Assembly (NCBI RefSeq): GCF_002575655.3 | Contig: NC_053038.3 | Coordinates: forward strand, 143,236,885-143,300,884 | DNA: 64,000 nt | Direction: 5' to 3' | Origin: Aegilops tauschii subsp. strangulata | Lineage: Eukaryota > Streptophyta > Magnoliopsida > Poales > Poaceae | Part shown: in pieces, positions 32,441-43,825 of the stretch | Numbering within the stretch: position 1 is the first letter of the stretch | Layout of the letters: each line of letters begins with the position of its first letter | Program-made: the position numbers and the translations under genes | The notes under the pieces: model-generated | Told to the model about the DNA's origin: nothing | The model's input: the letters and a program-made list of their open reading frames with translations, nothing else | The model's database searches: none

Positions 32441-35049
32441 TCAGCTTGGGCGACGACGACGCTTCAGACTGATCTTCTTCCCTCTTTTGTTCATTGTCAA
32501 ATAATTGAGCCAATGGTCGTGACTTTTCCTTCTCCAGGGATTACAATCTTTTGTAGGTAATGTAGTCTTCATTCTTCTTTTGACGTATGTTTCATCGTCA
32601 TCAGCATCATCTTCCCTCATCGGATCACCGTACTGGTCGTAGTCTTCCTCGTTGGCGACTCCATCCATTCCGGCGATGCTCCTTCTGCTTCTCCTCACAA
32701 CAACACGGCCGGGATTGATCGGATCAGTTATGAAGAAACATTGTGTCACGTGTTTAGCATGTACCCATGGCTCATTTTTGGCGATGGCGTTGACGGTACC
32801 GCTATCGGAGTCGGGTACACACATGGTAGTGAAATGTCGGTTTTCTCTCTGTACATTCTTAGCCCATCTGACACGGAACATCATCGCGCTATGCAATCCA
32901 GAGTAGTTAAGCTCCCATATCTCTTCGACCCTTCCGTAATATCTTTCAATTACATTCCCGATCATGGCTTCCATCGTCACCCCTGAGTTTTGGTCATCAC
33001 TGTTTATATCTTTCTCCTCCGTGTAGAACGTGTATCCGTTGATATCGTATGCTTGATAAGTCGCGAGGTTGGTCGAGGGGCCATGTGCTAAGGTGTATAT
33101 GAGCGTTCCGTTCGGACAACCCTCTTCCGAGGGATTAGCCAGAACTCGCTCTTTGAACCAATGCAAGAAAGTGGAGTTGTGCTCTCTAATAACTTCAGCA
33201 TTCGTCCTGTGCACCCCACGGTCACGGTACTTCTTTGCGATGGTCTCTTTGTGAAGTGTCACGAAATCTTCTAGCACATCTAGGTGTTGTAGCACAACTA
33301 AGTTTGCCCTGTCAAGGTCATTTTGTCGGCCCGAGCGTAACACATTCACATCCCTATGACCGTTGGTGTGACCTCCGCCTTCGAGCCTTCCACAGTGCTT
33401 GTTGACGGGCAAACCAACAACAGGGTCTCCGGTGCCTACTAGATAACTCTCACAGAAAGAAACGCACTCTTTGGTCAGATATCCCTGGGCTATGCTTCCA
33501 TCTATCCGGGACATGTTACGAACTAATCCTTTGATGACGCCATTCATCCTCTCGAACGGCATCATGTTGTGCAGGAATGACGGCCCTAGGGCGATGATGC
33601 CGTCCACGATGTGGACACAGATGCACCATGACATCAAAGAACGCGGGCAGGAAGTACATCTCTAGCTCATTTAGTATGACAACGATCTCTTCCTGTAGCC
33701 TATGGAGTTGCTTCACACTGATCGACTTTCGAGAGATAGCATCAAAAAAGTGGCATAGGTCAGTAAGCGTCTCACGCACATGTGTGTCCATAATCCCTCT
33801 AAGTGCATCCGGGAGTAACTGTGTCATCATCACATGACAGTCGTGAGACTTCATCCCACTGAACCTTTTTTTCTTAGTGTCTAGATATCTTCTTATCTTC
33901 CCACAGTTCCAGAACTAACTTTGATTCCGGCAAGGCACTTGAACAATTGATCGACCTCCTTCGGATCTAAGGTGAAGCAAGAGGGGGGCAATATTGTTCT
34001 TCCTTCTTGTTTACTTTTTTGCCCCTATCTTCTGTCTCGATCTCCGTCTCGGTCTCCTCTGACGACCTTTTACCGGGCATTTGGAGATCTTTCCTGATAT
34101 TCACAAATTCCAAGTCTTTTCTTGCCTTCGGCCCATCCTTGGTCCTCTCCGGCATGTTCATCAATGTTCCAAGCAAACTCTCAAGGATATTTTTTGTGAT
34201 ATGCATTGGATCAAGGCTATGAGGCATGTCGAGTATGGGCCAGTATTCCAAGTCCCAGAAAACAGATCTCGTCTTCCATACCTTCAGCAGGGGCTCCGGC
34301 GCCTTTTTCTTTGTCTTACTCGGCGAGGGGCACTCTTCCTAGTTCTTCAATAACTTATATATTTCTGCACCGCTACGCTTACGTGGAGGACCTCGATGCT
34401 CACGCGACACTAGTAGGACACAGGCTTCCCGCGGGAAGAACCTTCTTTAGATACTTCAGAATCTCATCCAGGCTTGTATCTGTCCATTTGTTTTTTGCCT
34501 TCATCTTTAGAAGTTCTAGTGTGAAACTCAAGCGGGTCACCTCGGGATTGTAACCATCATACAAAGGAGTCATCGAGTCTACCTCCAGTTTGGCCTCCTC
34601 TCTAGAAGCAGCTCTGTCGCTAGTCGTCTTCTTGCGAAGAAGGTCTCGAACATGCGGTTCCCGCATGGCTGGACTTAGTAGCGATGAAGACGGCGGAGTG
34701 TCCGCGTCTTCTCCGCCTTGAACTGCCTCTTCGCCATCGACATTTCCGAGGCCGTCTTCCTCTTCGGGCACATAATCGGTCATCTCTTCGTCTGGTGTCC
34801 CCATGTCGTTATTTCCTGCCCCGTCGACATCCTCATCATCATATTCACTTATCCACCGAGTATGTCCATGCATGAAACCATGCATGAGCAGGTGCACCTT
34901 GAATGTGCCACCCTCAAAGGGTCGAGCCTGACTATTCCTTTGCATTTTTGACACAGACATAAAACATCCTTCAGTCTTTTTTCATACATGTCGTCCACAA
35001 CAGATTGCCAGTATCTTTCCACCATCCTTCCATTGACCTTCATGATCAC
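32441..35049 (-). pseudogene. TNP2-like CACTA transposase, decayed
   Basis: Three blocks lie in the order of plant En/Spm transposases. The N-terminal part (35049 to 34400) has MVERYWQSVVDDMYEKRLKD, CLCQKCKG, a G-GTFKVHLLMHGFM segment and an acidic linker. A short piece (34251 to 33967) has SLDPMHITKNILESLLGTL, the end of the catalytic Transposase_21 region. The C-terminal part (33854 to 32441) has the DUF4218 region (LPDALRGIMDTHVRE, then NMMPFERMNGVIKGLVRN, a frame change near 33617) and a DUF4216-like region (GYTFYTEEKD, YYGRVEEIWELNY, FRVRWAKNV), then a basic tail. Most of the catalytic core between 34400 and 34251 is deleted. It would have cut and joined the element's ends in the nucleus; this copy cannot. 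Confidence 0.88.
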
Positions 35050-35298
35050 CTACGCGCGGAGCAAATATTATAACCACGTATATATGCATGCATGGATCAA
35101 ATTCATACAAAAATTTGGCATGACCTTCCCTAAACATAGGACATATTGAGTTTGCCCGAAATTCGCCAAAACGGAATTGAATCGACATTTCGGCAAAACA
35201 TAGGCAACTCATGTCACCCACATTATTTCATCAAATACACAATGTAGGCAACTCAAATTATGCCACACACAATTCGGTATATATATTCTCATATCGCC

Positions 35299-35326
35299 CA
35301 TATATATATATATATATATATATATA
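35299..35326. repeat. (TA)n microsatellite
   Basis: About 13 uninterrupted TA units, preceded by a CCCATATA-like lead-in. Confidence 0.9.
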
Positions 35327-35454
35327 GTTGCGGTCCTATCCACACAAACACCTTTTTTTCCTCACCTATGTGTTGAGAGGGATATCAAGCACCTTTCTTC
35401 TTAATTGCCTAGTAGCTCTAGATATATAGCTCTAACTAGGTAGCTAGCTAGCTA

Positions 35455-35825
35455 GGGAGAGAGAGAGAGAGCTAGCTATGGAGATAGTGGGAGAGGAGAG
35501 GGAGAGAAGAGGGAAGGCATTAATGGAAGAGGGTGGTGGGCAAAGAAGAGGGGGAGGGAGGGCATTAATGGAGGGGGTGGTGGTGGAGGGCACAAAGAAG
35601 AGGGGGGGTGGAGGGCAAAGAAGAGGGGCAGGGAGGGATCAAATGGAGGGGGGTGGAGGGCAAAGAAGAGGGGGTGGTCGAGGGCAAAGAAGAGGGGGAG
35701 GGAGGGCTCTAATGGAGGGGTGGTGTTGGGGGAGCATTGAAAGGAACAAGCAAGAGGTGCAAGGAAAGGGGGAGAAAGGAAGGGGGAGAGGAAGAAGAAA
35801 GGGGAGGAAGGAGGGGAAAGGTGGT
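35455..35825. repeat. Purine-rich G/A tract
   Basis: GAGGGCAAAGAAGAGGGGG-type units repeat at about 30-45 bp. The strand asymmetry makes long frames on both strands, which I reject as genes. Confidence 0.8.
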
Positions 35826-35839
35826 AGGTGGCTGGCGAC

Positions 35840-36225
35840 CATAGCAGTAGGGCGGGGAGCCAAAGCACACTACTGCTATGAGTGCCAGCCAAAATATCTA
35901 CTGGTACGTAAAACTAGCTATAGCGCTTGTACAAAAACAACGCTACTGGTATAAGTTTACCCATAGAAGAAATAGCAGTAGCACGTCTAGGTGCACAGGC
36001 GCTACAGCTACTTTCTTAACAATAACGCTGGTTAGAATACAAACGCTGCTAATATTTTTTGGTCGGGTGGTGTGCTGTGGCAAACTTACCAGTAGCGTGG
36101 CCTCCAGAAACCCACACTGCTACTATGTTTTACCAGTAGTGTGCTTTATAATAGATACTGGTAATTATCAGTAGTGTGGGGTCCATAACACACGCTACTC
36201 ATAAACTTCTATGTATAAACCTTTT
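35840..36225. repeat. CACTA II right subterminal repeats
   Basis: Degenerate CTATAGCGCTTG, CAACGCTACTGG and CAGTAGCGTGG / CAGTAGTGTGG motifs in both orientations up to the right TIR, matching the left end's AGCGCTACTG core. Confidence 0.75.
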
Positions 36226-36238
36226 CCTAGTAGTGAAG

Positions 36239-38394
36239 ACTCGGAGGACGGCAGTTATCATCCGCCCTCCAAGGAAGAGGTGAGCCTCGGCAACGAAGAC
36301 TTCATCGTGCCCGAGGAACCTCTCGAGCAGGAGCGCTTTAAGCTTCAGCTAATAGCCACTGCGAGGAGCCTAAAAAAGAAGCAACAGTAGCTTCAAGCTG
36401 ATCAAGACCTGCTGAACGACAGATGGACTGATGTCCTGGCAGCCGAGGAATACGACCTTAAACGCCCAGCCAAAAGTTACCCGAAGCGCAAAGTGCTACC
36501 TCAGTTCGATGACGACGCGCCAGAGCCCGCACCAGCATCACGCAATGCGGTTGATCGGCCACTGCGCGGTCGGGATAAAACCGCAACCCGAGCCGAAAAC
36601 CAGACTGTCCCACCTCGCCGTAAAGGCAGGGATAAGACAGCTTGGGGCTATACATATGACCTTCGTCAAGACCTGGACAGTAGAGCAGGACATACAAGAT
36701 CGATCTACGGATCACGAGGACGTGCCTTGACACGCGAGGACGACTATCTATTCGGACGTGACAAACCCAGTCACACCCGGGCCGAAAACTGCAGACGGAC
36801 TCCATAAGAGCTACGTCGCGATGCGGCCCGATATAGAGGCACCGCACACCCTCTTTGCTTCACTGACGAAGTAATGGATCATGAATTCCCAGAAGGATTC
36901 AAACCCGTAAACATCGAATCATACGATGGAACAACCGATCCCACGGTATGGATCGAGGATTTCATTCTCCACATCCACATGGCCCGCGGGGATGATCTTC
37001 ACGCCATCAAATACCTCCCACTAAAACTCAAAGGGCCAGCTCGGCACTGGCTAAATAGTCTGCCTGAAAATTCCATTGGCAGCTGGGAGGACTGGGAATA
37101 AGCTTTCCTGGACAATTTCCAAGGTACTTATGTCCGGCCACCAGACGCCGATGACTTAAGTCACATAGACCAGCAACCTGGAGAGTCAGCCAGGAAGTTC
37201 TGGACTAGGTTCCTAACTAAAAAGAACCAAATCGTCGACTGCCCGGATGCCGAAGCCCTAGCTTCCTTTAAACATAGCATCCGTGAAGAATGGCTTGCCC
37301 GCCACCTCGGCCAGGAAAAGTCAAAATCCATGGCAGCCCTCACGGCACTCATGACCCGCTTCTGTGCGGGAGAGGATAGTTGGCTGGCCCGTAGCAAAAA
37401 TACAACAAATGACACGGGCACCTCCGAGGCCAAAAATAGCAGCGGCAAGCTCCGACGCAGCAGACACAAACGCCAAAGTAATGGTGACAACACCGATGAC
37501 ACGACAGTCAATGCGGGATTCAGTGGTTGCAAGTCCGGTCAGCGGAAGAAGCCATATAAAAGAAACAATCAGGGAGCATCAAGCTTGGATCACATACTCG
37601 ATCGTTCGTGCCAAATCCATGGCACCTCTGATAAACCAGCCAATCATACCAATAGAGATTGCTGTGTTTTTAAATAGGCCGGCATGTTAAATGCCGAGAA
37701 CAAATAAAAGGGATCGCAAAGCAAGGACGATGACCAGGAGCCCCGGCAACCGAACACAGTGGGACAAAAGAAGTCCCCCCCCCCCCAGGTCAAATCGGTG
37801 AACATGATATATGCTACACACATCCCCAAGAAGGAACGCAAGCGCGCGCTCAGGGACGTCTATGCGATAGAGCCAGTCGCCCCAAAATTTAATCCATGGT
37901 CGTCATGCCCGATCACCTTTGATCGACAGGACCATCTGACCAGTATCCGTCATGGCGGCTCAGCCGCATTGGTCCTTGACCCAATAATTGACAGATTCCA
38001 CCTAACGCGAGTCCTTATGGATGGCGGCAGCAGCCTGGACCTGCTCTATCAGGATACAGTGCGCAAAATGGGCATTAACCCATCACGAGTTAAGGCCACA
38101 AAGACCACCTTTAAAGGAGTCATACCAGGTGTAGAGGCTCGCTGTATGGGCTCAATTACACTAGAGGTTGTCTTCGGATCCCCGGACAACTTCAGAAGCG
38201 AGGAGTTAATCTTTGACATCGTCTCTTTTCGCAGCGGTTATCACGCACTGCTCGGACGAACTGCATTTGCTCGATTCAATGCATTGCCTCATTATGCCTA
38301 CCTCGAGCTCAAGATGCCCGGGCCACGCGGCATCATAACAGTTAATGGAAACACGGAACGCTCCTCCATAGAGAAGAGCACACCGCTACCTTAG
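36239..38394 (+). pseudogene. Gypsy gag and aspartic protease (copy 1, continued)
   Basis: Continues the 24760 frame after the CACTA. Gag core (about 36875-37390): DGTTDPTVWIEDFILHIHMA, LPLKLKGPARHWLNSLPE, then SARKFWTRFLTKKNQ, the retrotransposon gag pattern. A zinc-knuckle-like CQIHGTSDKPANHTNRDC lies near 37610. The protease domain (about 37900-38390) has RVLMDGGSSLDLLYQDT, the D-G-S active-site loop typical of plant Gypsy proteases, and GYHALLGRTAFARF. In-frame stops fall near 36388, 36806, 37099 and 37675. A 12-C tract lies at 37775-37786. Reverse transcriptase, RNase H and integrase are absent downstream, so the family member is non-autonomous. Confidence 0.85.
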
Positions 38395-39740
38395 TAGCAG
38401 AAGTACAGAGCGGCCTTCTTAAGCAGAACCTTAATTCGGCGGCCAAGCTCCCGGACACTGTCAAGAGAGTCTGGACCATCCTGCAGCATGACAGCTCGGC
38501 TCATCAGGAGCTTGATTAGCAATTCGGCCTCCGTCCGAGTCCCGATCAGGTGGCGGCACTAGTACCGCGCATACATAACTACGCACTCAAAATACCATGG
38601 GCATAGACGGAGGCATAACTAGCCGTTGACCCACAATACGACTCAACCGCTCCCGGACACATATACTTTAATTGTTTCCTTTTTTCAGGTTTCTTTTCCG
38701 CGGACCTTCCCTGACGGATAGATCACCGGTCCTCTCGAAGGAAAAATACGCCAAGATGGCAAGAAGCACAAACGTATTGGGAATTTCAAGGTGGTTTCGT
38801 TAACAATCACTCTACCTGTTTTCAGGACCCACATGCAGCTCTTCCTTGGTTTTTGGCATGTTAAATTGCCTATTGCTTAATGCACTATCTTTATCAATGC
38901 GCTTTGACGTATTAATAAAATTACAATGAAAACAAATCGCGGCCCAAATTCTGCGACCCTAGCTCATTACCTTGGCTCCTTTTCTGTTTTCCTTTATTCT
39001 TTGTTAATAAACCTTATCTGATAGCACTTGTACTAGAGTGTGCATTTGCCAGGGGCTTTATAGCGCCCCGCAATACGATAACAAAGTCCGAACACTTTTT
39101 ACAGTATAGTTCGGCACCCCGAATTTAGCATTATATGCATTGGCTCCGAATCATGTCTTTGGTCAATATTTGGGTTGCCCGGCTCCTGTGCTTAGTACCT
39201 TACGTTCCGCTATATCGGCTGGGGTAGTAAAGGGAGAACTACTGCGATTGTGCCCTGGTTCATCCGGATGAGCACCTCAGTAGAGAAAGCCAAAAACTGA
39301 CTGTCATGATGCGGCGAGAGCCGGTTAGCTCTTCGGAGGTTTCAAATCGCTAGAGGTTTTTTCCGCATTACGCGATGAATCGGTTTTTATCCGATTAGGT
39401 GTTTACAGAATCCCCTAGTTCGGACTTCCGAATACCAGGGGCTGCGCCTCAAACTTTATTATCGAACTCCTATGGCTAAGTGAGGGTGATAAAGCATTAT
39501 AGTCCAATTGCCTTGTTCGTTGCGTTAAACACCTCCTTCAAGGACCAAATAATTGGATCAAGAGTGTTTAGATTCCATCCCGAACACCCCCGTATTTCCT
39601 ACGTGGGGGCTGAAGCTGACGACTGGCCAACTCTCAGATTTAATAAAAACGGCCGCACAGGAGGTAAAAATTTAACACAAAACATTATATTACATAAACT
39701 GTCTTTGTTTTCATAATACAAGGTGAGACAAAATATGAAT
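38395..39740. other. Non-coding internal region of Gypsy copy 1
   Basis: No pol domain and no convincing ORF. The stretch joins the gag-protease frame to the antisense gene. It contains sequence resembling degraded retrotransposon 3' spacer. Confidence 0.6.
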
Positions 39741-42700
39741 GTATTCATTCAAAGATCATGTTTTTCGCACACTGCTCCATAACAATGCGGGACCCCTCCA
39801 GGACGTCTCCAAAATATCGCTCGGGTGTGCGGTGCTCCTTGCCCTCGGGCGGCCCTTCGGTCGCTAGCTTGATGGCGTCATCTTCGCCCACCACACCTTG
39901 AAATAGGAGAAGTCCAGGCGCGCGCCCTCGATGTAGACGGACCGCTTGACAGCGTCCAACCGAGGACATGCATCCACTAGCCGCTTCACAAGGCCGAAGT
40001 AACTGCTGGGTATAGCTTCGGCTGGCCACAGCCGGATTATTAAATCCTTCATGGCCAGTTCGGCCACCTTTTGCTTCTCCGTGGAGCTCCCTTCTTCGGC
40101 TCGGAAGAACTCCGCGGCGTCGGACACACTACATGGCAGATCAGCAAAAGCCCCTGGAGAACTTTGAATCCAGGTTAGTAAAAGATACTTCCTCCTTACA
40201 TATTTGCTTTGCATACTGAATGCCTTACCCGCCGTGATCTTCTTGGCCTCCTGGGTCTCCCGGAGGGCGCCCTGGGCCTCACACCGGGCCATCTCCGCAC
40301 TCTGACGAGCCTTGGCGAGTTTGGTCTCTTGAGCCGACGCATCGCGCTCCAAGGTCTCGCACTTCCTCACCGTGTCCTGGAGCTCCTGTTGGACCTCGTT
40401 GACCCGGGCTTTGAGCTTCTTACGGGCGGCCTGCTCCTTCGCAGCCTTCCCCTCGGCTTCTGCCACGGCCTTTCTCAGGGCCTCGACCTCGGTCGTCGCT
40501 TCTATACATATCATGACACTTCTGTCAATGCATATCATTTTACCTTTTTCGAACATATAACAGGTTATTACATACCTTGTTTTTCTTGGAGCTGCCTCCT
40601 CACCTGGCTGAGCTCCTCCTCGGCCTGCTATAGTCTCTGCTTCAGTACGGAGACTTCGGCAGTATGCGAGGCTGCGGCCAACAGCGACGCCTGCGTATTC
40701 ATTTTAGACAAATTTAGTTAGTTTCCCGCAATACGAGATTGATCCTCTGTCCAGCTTTTTCTTTCCGAACACCGGACAGTGTCTCAGGGGCTACTGTATA
40801 TATTGGGATTCTTCTCTTTCCGCGTTGCTTACCTCAAAACCTGTTAGCAGGCTGCTGCAGGCTTCGGTTAGTCTGCTCTTGGCGGACTGAACCCTTTCAA
40901 TTACCGTGCCCATAAGAACACGGTGCTCATCCACAATGGAAGCGCCTCGCAGCGCTTCCAGTAGATTATCCGGTGCCCCTGGTTGGACAGGGGTCACCGG
41001 CGGAATAGGCACACCCCCCTCTTACGAAGGAGGTTGCGCACCAGATTCCGGAACCGTATCGTTCTCCGGAATCGAATCCGGTTGAGGGCCGATCTGAATA
41101 CGGCCCCCATCGTCAGTCTCCATGGGGGCTTGCTCCCCCATGTGTCCGGCGGCCGAGGTATCGCCCTCTGGTGCCGCCTTGACGGCCTCCTGAACCACCC
41201 CCTGGCTTGGTAAGGTCCATTGGGAGAGCACCTCGTCGTCTCCCTTGGCCTTGGGAGAGTAAGCGGCCGGCGGTGTCTCGCTGGCCATCTCCTTTGAGTC
41301 CAACGAGCCTCTTGATGAGGATCACTGGGAGCTGTCGTGGGCCGGACTGCAATAGCATAATTAATCATGTCAATACAGCAAAGAGGAGAGGTTAGATTTA
41401 TGGGCATGTACGAGTCTTAGCACTTACGATGTGGCCCGAGGCTTAGTGTGGGGGCGTCGCTCCGGACCGCTGTCGACGTCCCATGCGGAGCTGCCCGCGA
41501 GCGGGCCTTTCCCCTTATTGGGCGCCTCCGCCTCCAGAATTGTGGAGGCTGCCCTCTTCTTTCTCCCCCCATCAGGAGGAGAGTCGCTCTCCTCCTCCTC
41601 CTCATCGTCATCGTCTTCGGCAACGGAGGAACGGGTCTTGTCTTCGGACGTCGCGTCCGAAGCGCCATTGCGGCGGGGGCCACTCCGGACCTCCTTGGCC
41701 TTCCCCGTGGCCTTCTTCACCGGCGCCGTATAGGGCGCCGGCACCAGCATCTTCGCTAAATGTGGAATGACTGGTTCTTCACGCAGCGGAGCAGGACACT
41801 GGATCTGCTTCGCCCTCTCCATCCATTCCTGAAGAAGCAATGACAGTAAAAGTTCAGATATCCTCCTTGAAACAAACAAGTAGAGGATGCGTTAAAAACT
41901 TACCTCGCTGGCGGGGTGGTTAATGTCGTGCCCACGGTCCGAATCCGTGGCTGGCGGTATCTCGTTGCCCTTGAAGAGCAACTTCCAGGCATCTTCGTGA
42001 GTTGTTTCGAAGAGCCTCTCCAGGGTTTGGTGCCTCTTCGGATTGAACTCCCAAAGGGGGCATTTTCGGCTTTGGCAGGGGACAATCCGGCGAACCAGCA
42101 TCACTTGGATTACGTCGACGAGCTTGACGTCCTTGTCCACCATGCTTTGAACGCGCGTCTGCAGTGATATCAGCTCATCTGGCGAACACCAGTTCGGGCT
42201 CTTCTCCACCCAGGAGATGAGTCGCATGGGAGCGCCGGAGTTAAATTCGGCAGCCGCGGCCTAGTTTGTGCCGCGGGGTTCTGTGATGTAGAACCATTGT
42301 TTCTGCCATTCCTTGGCAGTCTCCATGAAAGTGCCTTTCGGCCAGGAGACGTTGGTCCGCTTACTCACCATGGCTCCTCCGCACTCCGCGTGCTGGCCAT
42401 CCACCACCTTCGGCTTCACGTTGAAGACTTTGAGGCACATCCCGAAGTGGGGTTGGATGCGGAGGAAGGCCTCACACACGACGATGAATGCCGAGATTTT
42501 GAGGAAGGAGTTCAGTGATAGATCATGGAATTGTATCGCGTAGTAGTACATCAGCCCATGGACGAAAGGGTGGAGTGGAAACCCTAGCCCGTGAAGGAAA
42601 TGAGGGATGAATACCACCCTCTCGTTGGGCTTCGGCGTGGGGATGACTTGTCCCTGGGCCGGAAGACGGTGGGCGATTTCCTTCGCCAAGTACCCGGCCA

Positions 42701-42773
42701 CCCGAAGCTCAGTAATGTCCTTCACCTTGACGGAGGAGACCATCCACTTGCCTTGGCCTCCGGATCCGGACAT
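39740..42773 (-). pseudogene. Antisense gypsy-type ORF (PF04195-like), multi-exon
   Basis: Runs against the gag strand, as in Tat/Grande-type Gypsy elements. Exon 1 from 42773 (MSGSGGQGKWMVSSVKVKD) has FPLHPFVHGLMYYYAIQFHD and FLKISAFIVVCEAFLRIQPH, the conserved part of the 'putative gypsy type transposon' domain. A TAG near 42261 replaces an expected Trp. Exon 1 ends HPASE at GTAAG (about 41903). The next exon begins after TTCAG at 41832 (EWMERAKQIQ), is acidic (DDDDEEEEE), and ends at GTAAG near 41424. A further exon follows TTGCAG near 41350. A coiled-coil exon (40220-40500; EALRKAVAEAEGKAAKEQAA) and a last exon (IIRLWPAEAIPSSYFGLVK, RYFGDVLEGSR) follow, with a frame slip near 39880. Function unknown. 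Confidence 0.75.
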
Positions 42774-43320
42774 GGTTGATTGCTAGCTTGAGTGGGAAGA
42801 AGATGAGAACTTAGGCGCTGGAGCTCAAGAGAGGAAGGGCAGAGGAAGAGAGAAGGCGTGGGAGAAGAAGGGGGAATCCTTATCCCCTTATAAAGGAAGT
42901 GAATATCGAACACCTCCCCACTCGCCCTAAAACTCGCCTATTCCCAAGGGCTGTGTAAACGACACGGTTGGGTTACGCACGTCCGCATTGATGAAAATCC
43001 TGCAGTAAGGGGACACGATCTCTGCTTTGACAGGACATGCCAATGAAAACCGCATCTCGAAACATGGAACAGCGGACAAAAATGGTTCGATATAGTGACC
43101 GAATAGATGTGATGTCATCTTGCAAAAAGTTGTCAGCATATGGGACTCGTGGAATATTATACTCTCTCTGCAGTTGTGTGTGGTGCGTGTGTTATAGGTC
43201 TGGACACGTTCAATACATTTGAAGACTATCTTGGAGTTCGGAAGGAGGAACCCGCCTTGAAATGCCGAAGGCAGATCTATGCGCCGGATACCTTGTCATT
43301 GAAGCCAGGTTCAGGGGATA
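42774..43320. other. 3' spacer of Gypsy copy 1
   Basis: Promoter side of the antisense gene (CCTTATAAAGG near 42890) and a weak purine-rich stretch (CAGGTTCAGGGGATACC) just before LTR 2. No other gene. Confidence 0.5.
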
Positions 43321-43800
43321 CCGGGGAGTCCTGGACTAAAGGGTCCTCGGGCGTCCGGCCTATTAGCCATGGGCCAGACTGATGGGCTGGGAAGATACGA
43401 AGACCGAAGACTGCACCCGTGTCCGGATGGGACTCTCCTTGGCGTGGAAGGAAAGCTAGGCAACCAAATATGTGGATTCTCTTCTTTGTAACCGACCTTG
43501 TGTAACCCTAGATCCTCCCGGTGTCTATATAAGCCAGAGGACTTAGTCCGAAGAGGAGAGATACATTACCATAGTCATACAGGCTAGGCCTTTATGGTTT
43601 TAGCCATTACGATCTCGTGGTAGATCAACTCTTGTTATTCTCATATTCATCAAGATCAATCAAGCAGGAAGTAGGGTATTACCTCCATAGAGAGGGCCCG
43701 AACCTCGGTAAACATCGTGTCCCCTATCTCCTATTACCATCGACCTTAGACGCACAGTTCGGGAACCCCTACCCGAGATCCGCCGGTTTTGGCACCGACA
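43321..43800 (+). mobile_element. Gypsy LTR 2 (480 bp), shared by two internal regions
   Basis: Same length as LTR 1, ending TTTGGCACCGACA. The first bases read CCGGGGAGTCC where LTR 1 has TGAGGGAGTCC, so the canonical TG is lost. It is followed again by TTGGTGCTTTCATTGAGAG and a second gag region, so this single LTR is both the 3' LTR of copy 1 and the 5' LTR of copy 2. Confidence 0.85.
43525..43534 (+). promoter_or_regulatory. LTR 2 TATA box
   Basis: CTATATAAGC at the same LTR offset as in LTR 1. Confidence 0.6.
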
Positions 43801-43825
43801 TTGGTGCTTTCATTGAGAGTTTCAC

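Larger units (their letters stand above)
25847..36235 (-). mobile_element. CACTA element II, 10.4 kb, complete ends
   Basis: Left end CACTACTAGGAAAACCC, right end AAACCTTTTCCTAGTAGTG, an inverted pair. It is flanked by 3-bp TAG (25844-25846) and AAG (36236-36238). The empty site in the second Gypsy copy (GCCATAGAAGAAGACTC at 44908) shows the original AAG, so the left duplication carries one substitution. Subterminal AGCAGTAGCGC motifs fill both ends. All recognisable genes are on the minus strand: TNP2-like transposase (32441-35049), second transposon protein (28906-30479), Ulp1-like protein (27070-28813) and RNase H1-N ORF (26373-26630). The transposase is broken, so the copy is no longer autonomous. 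Confidence 0.92.

Noticed and set aside
35476..35954. 158-aa Gly/Arg frame and its Pro/Leu mirror
   Set aside because: Translate a purine-rich G/A tract.
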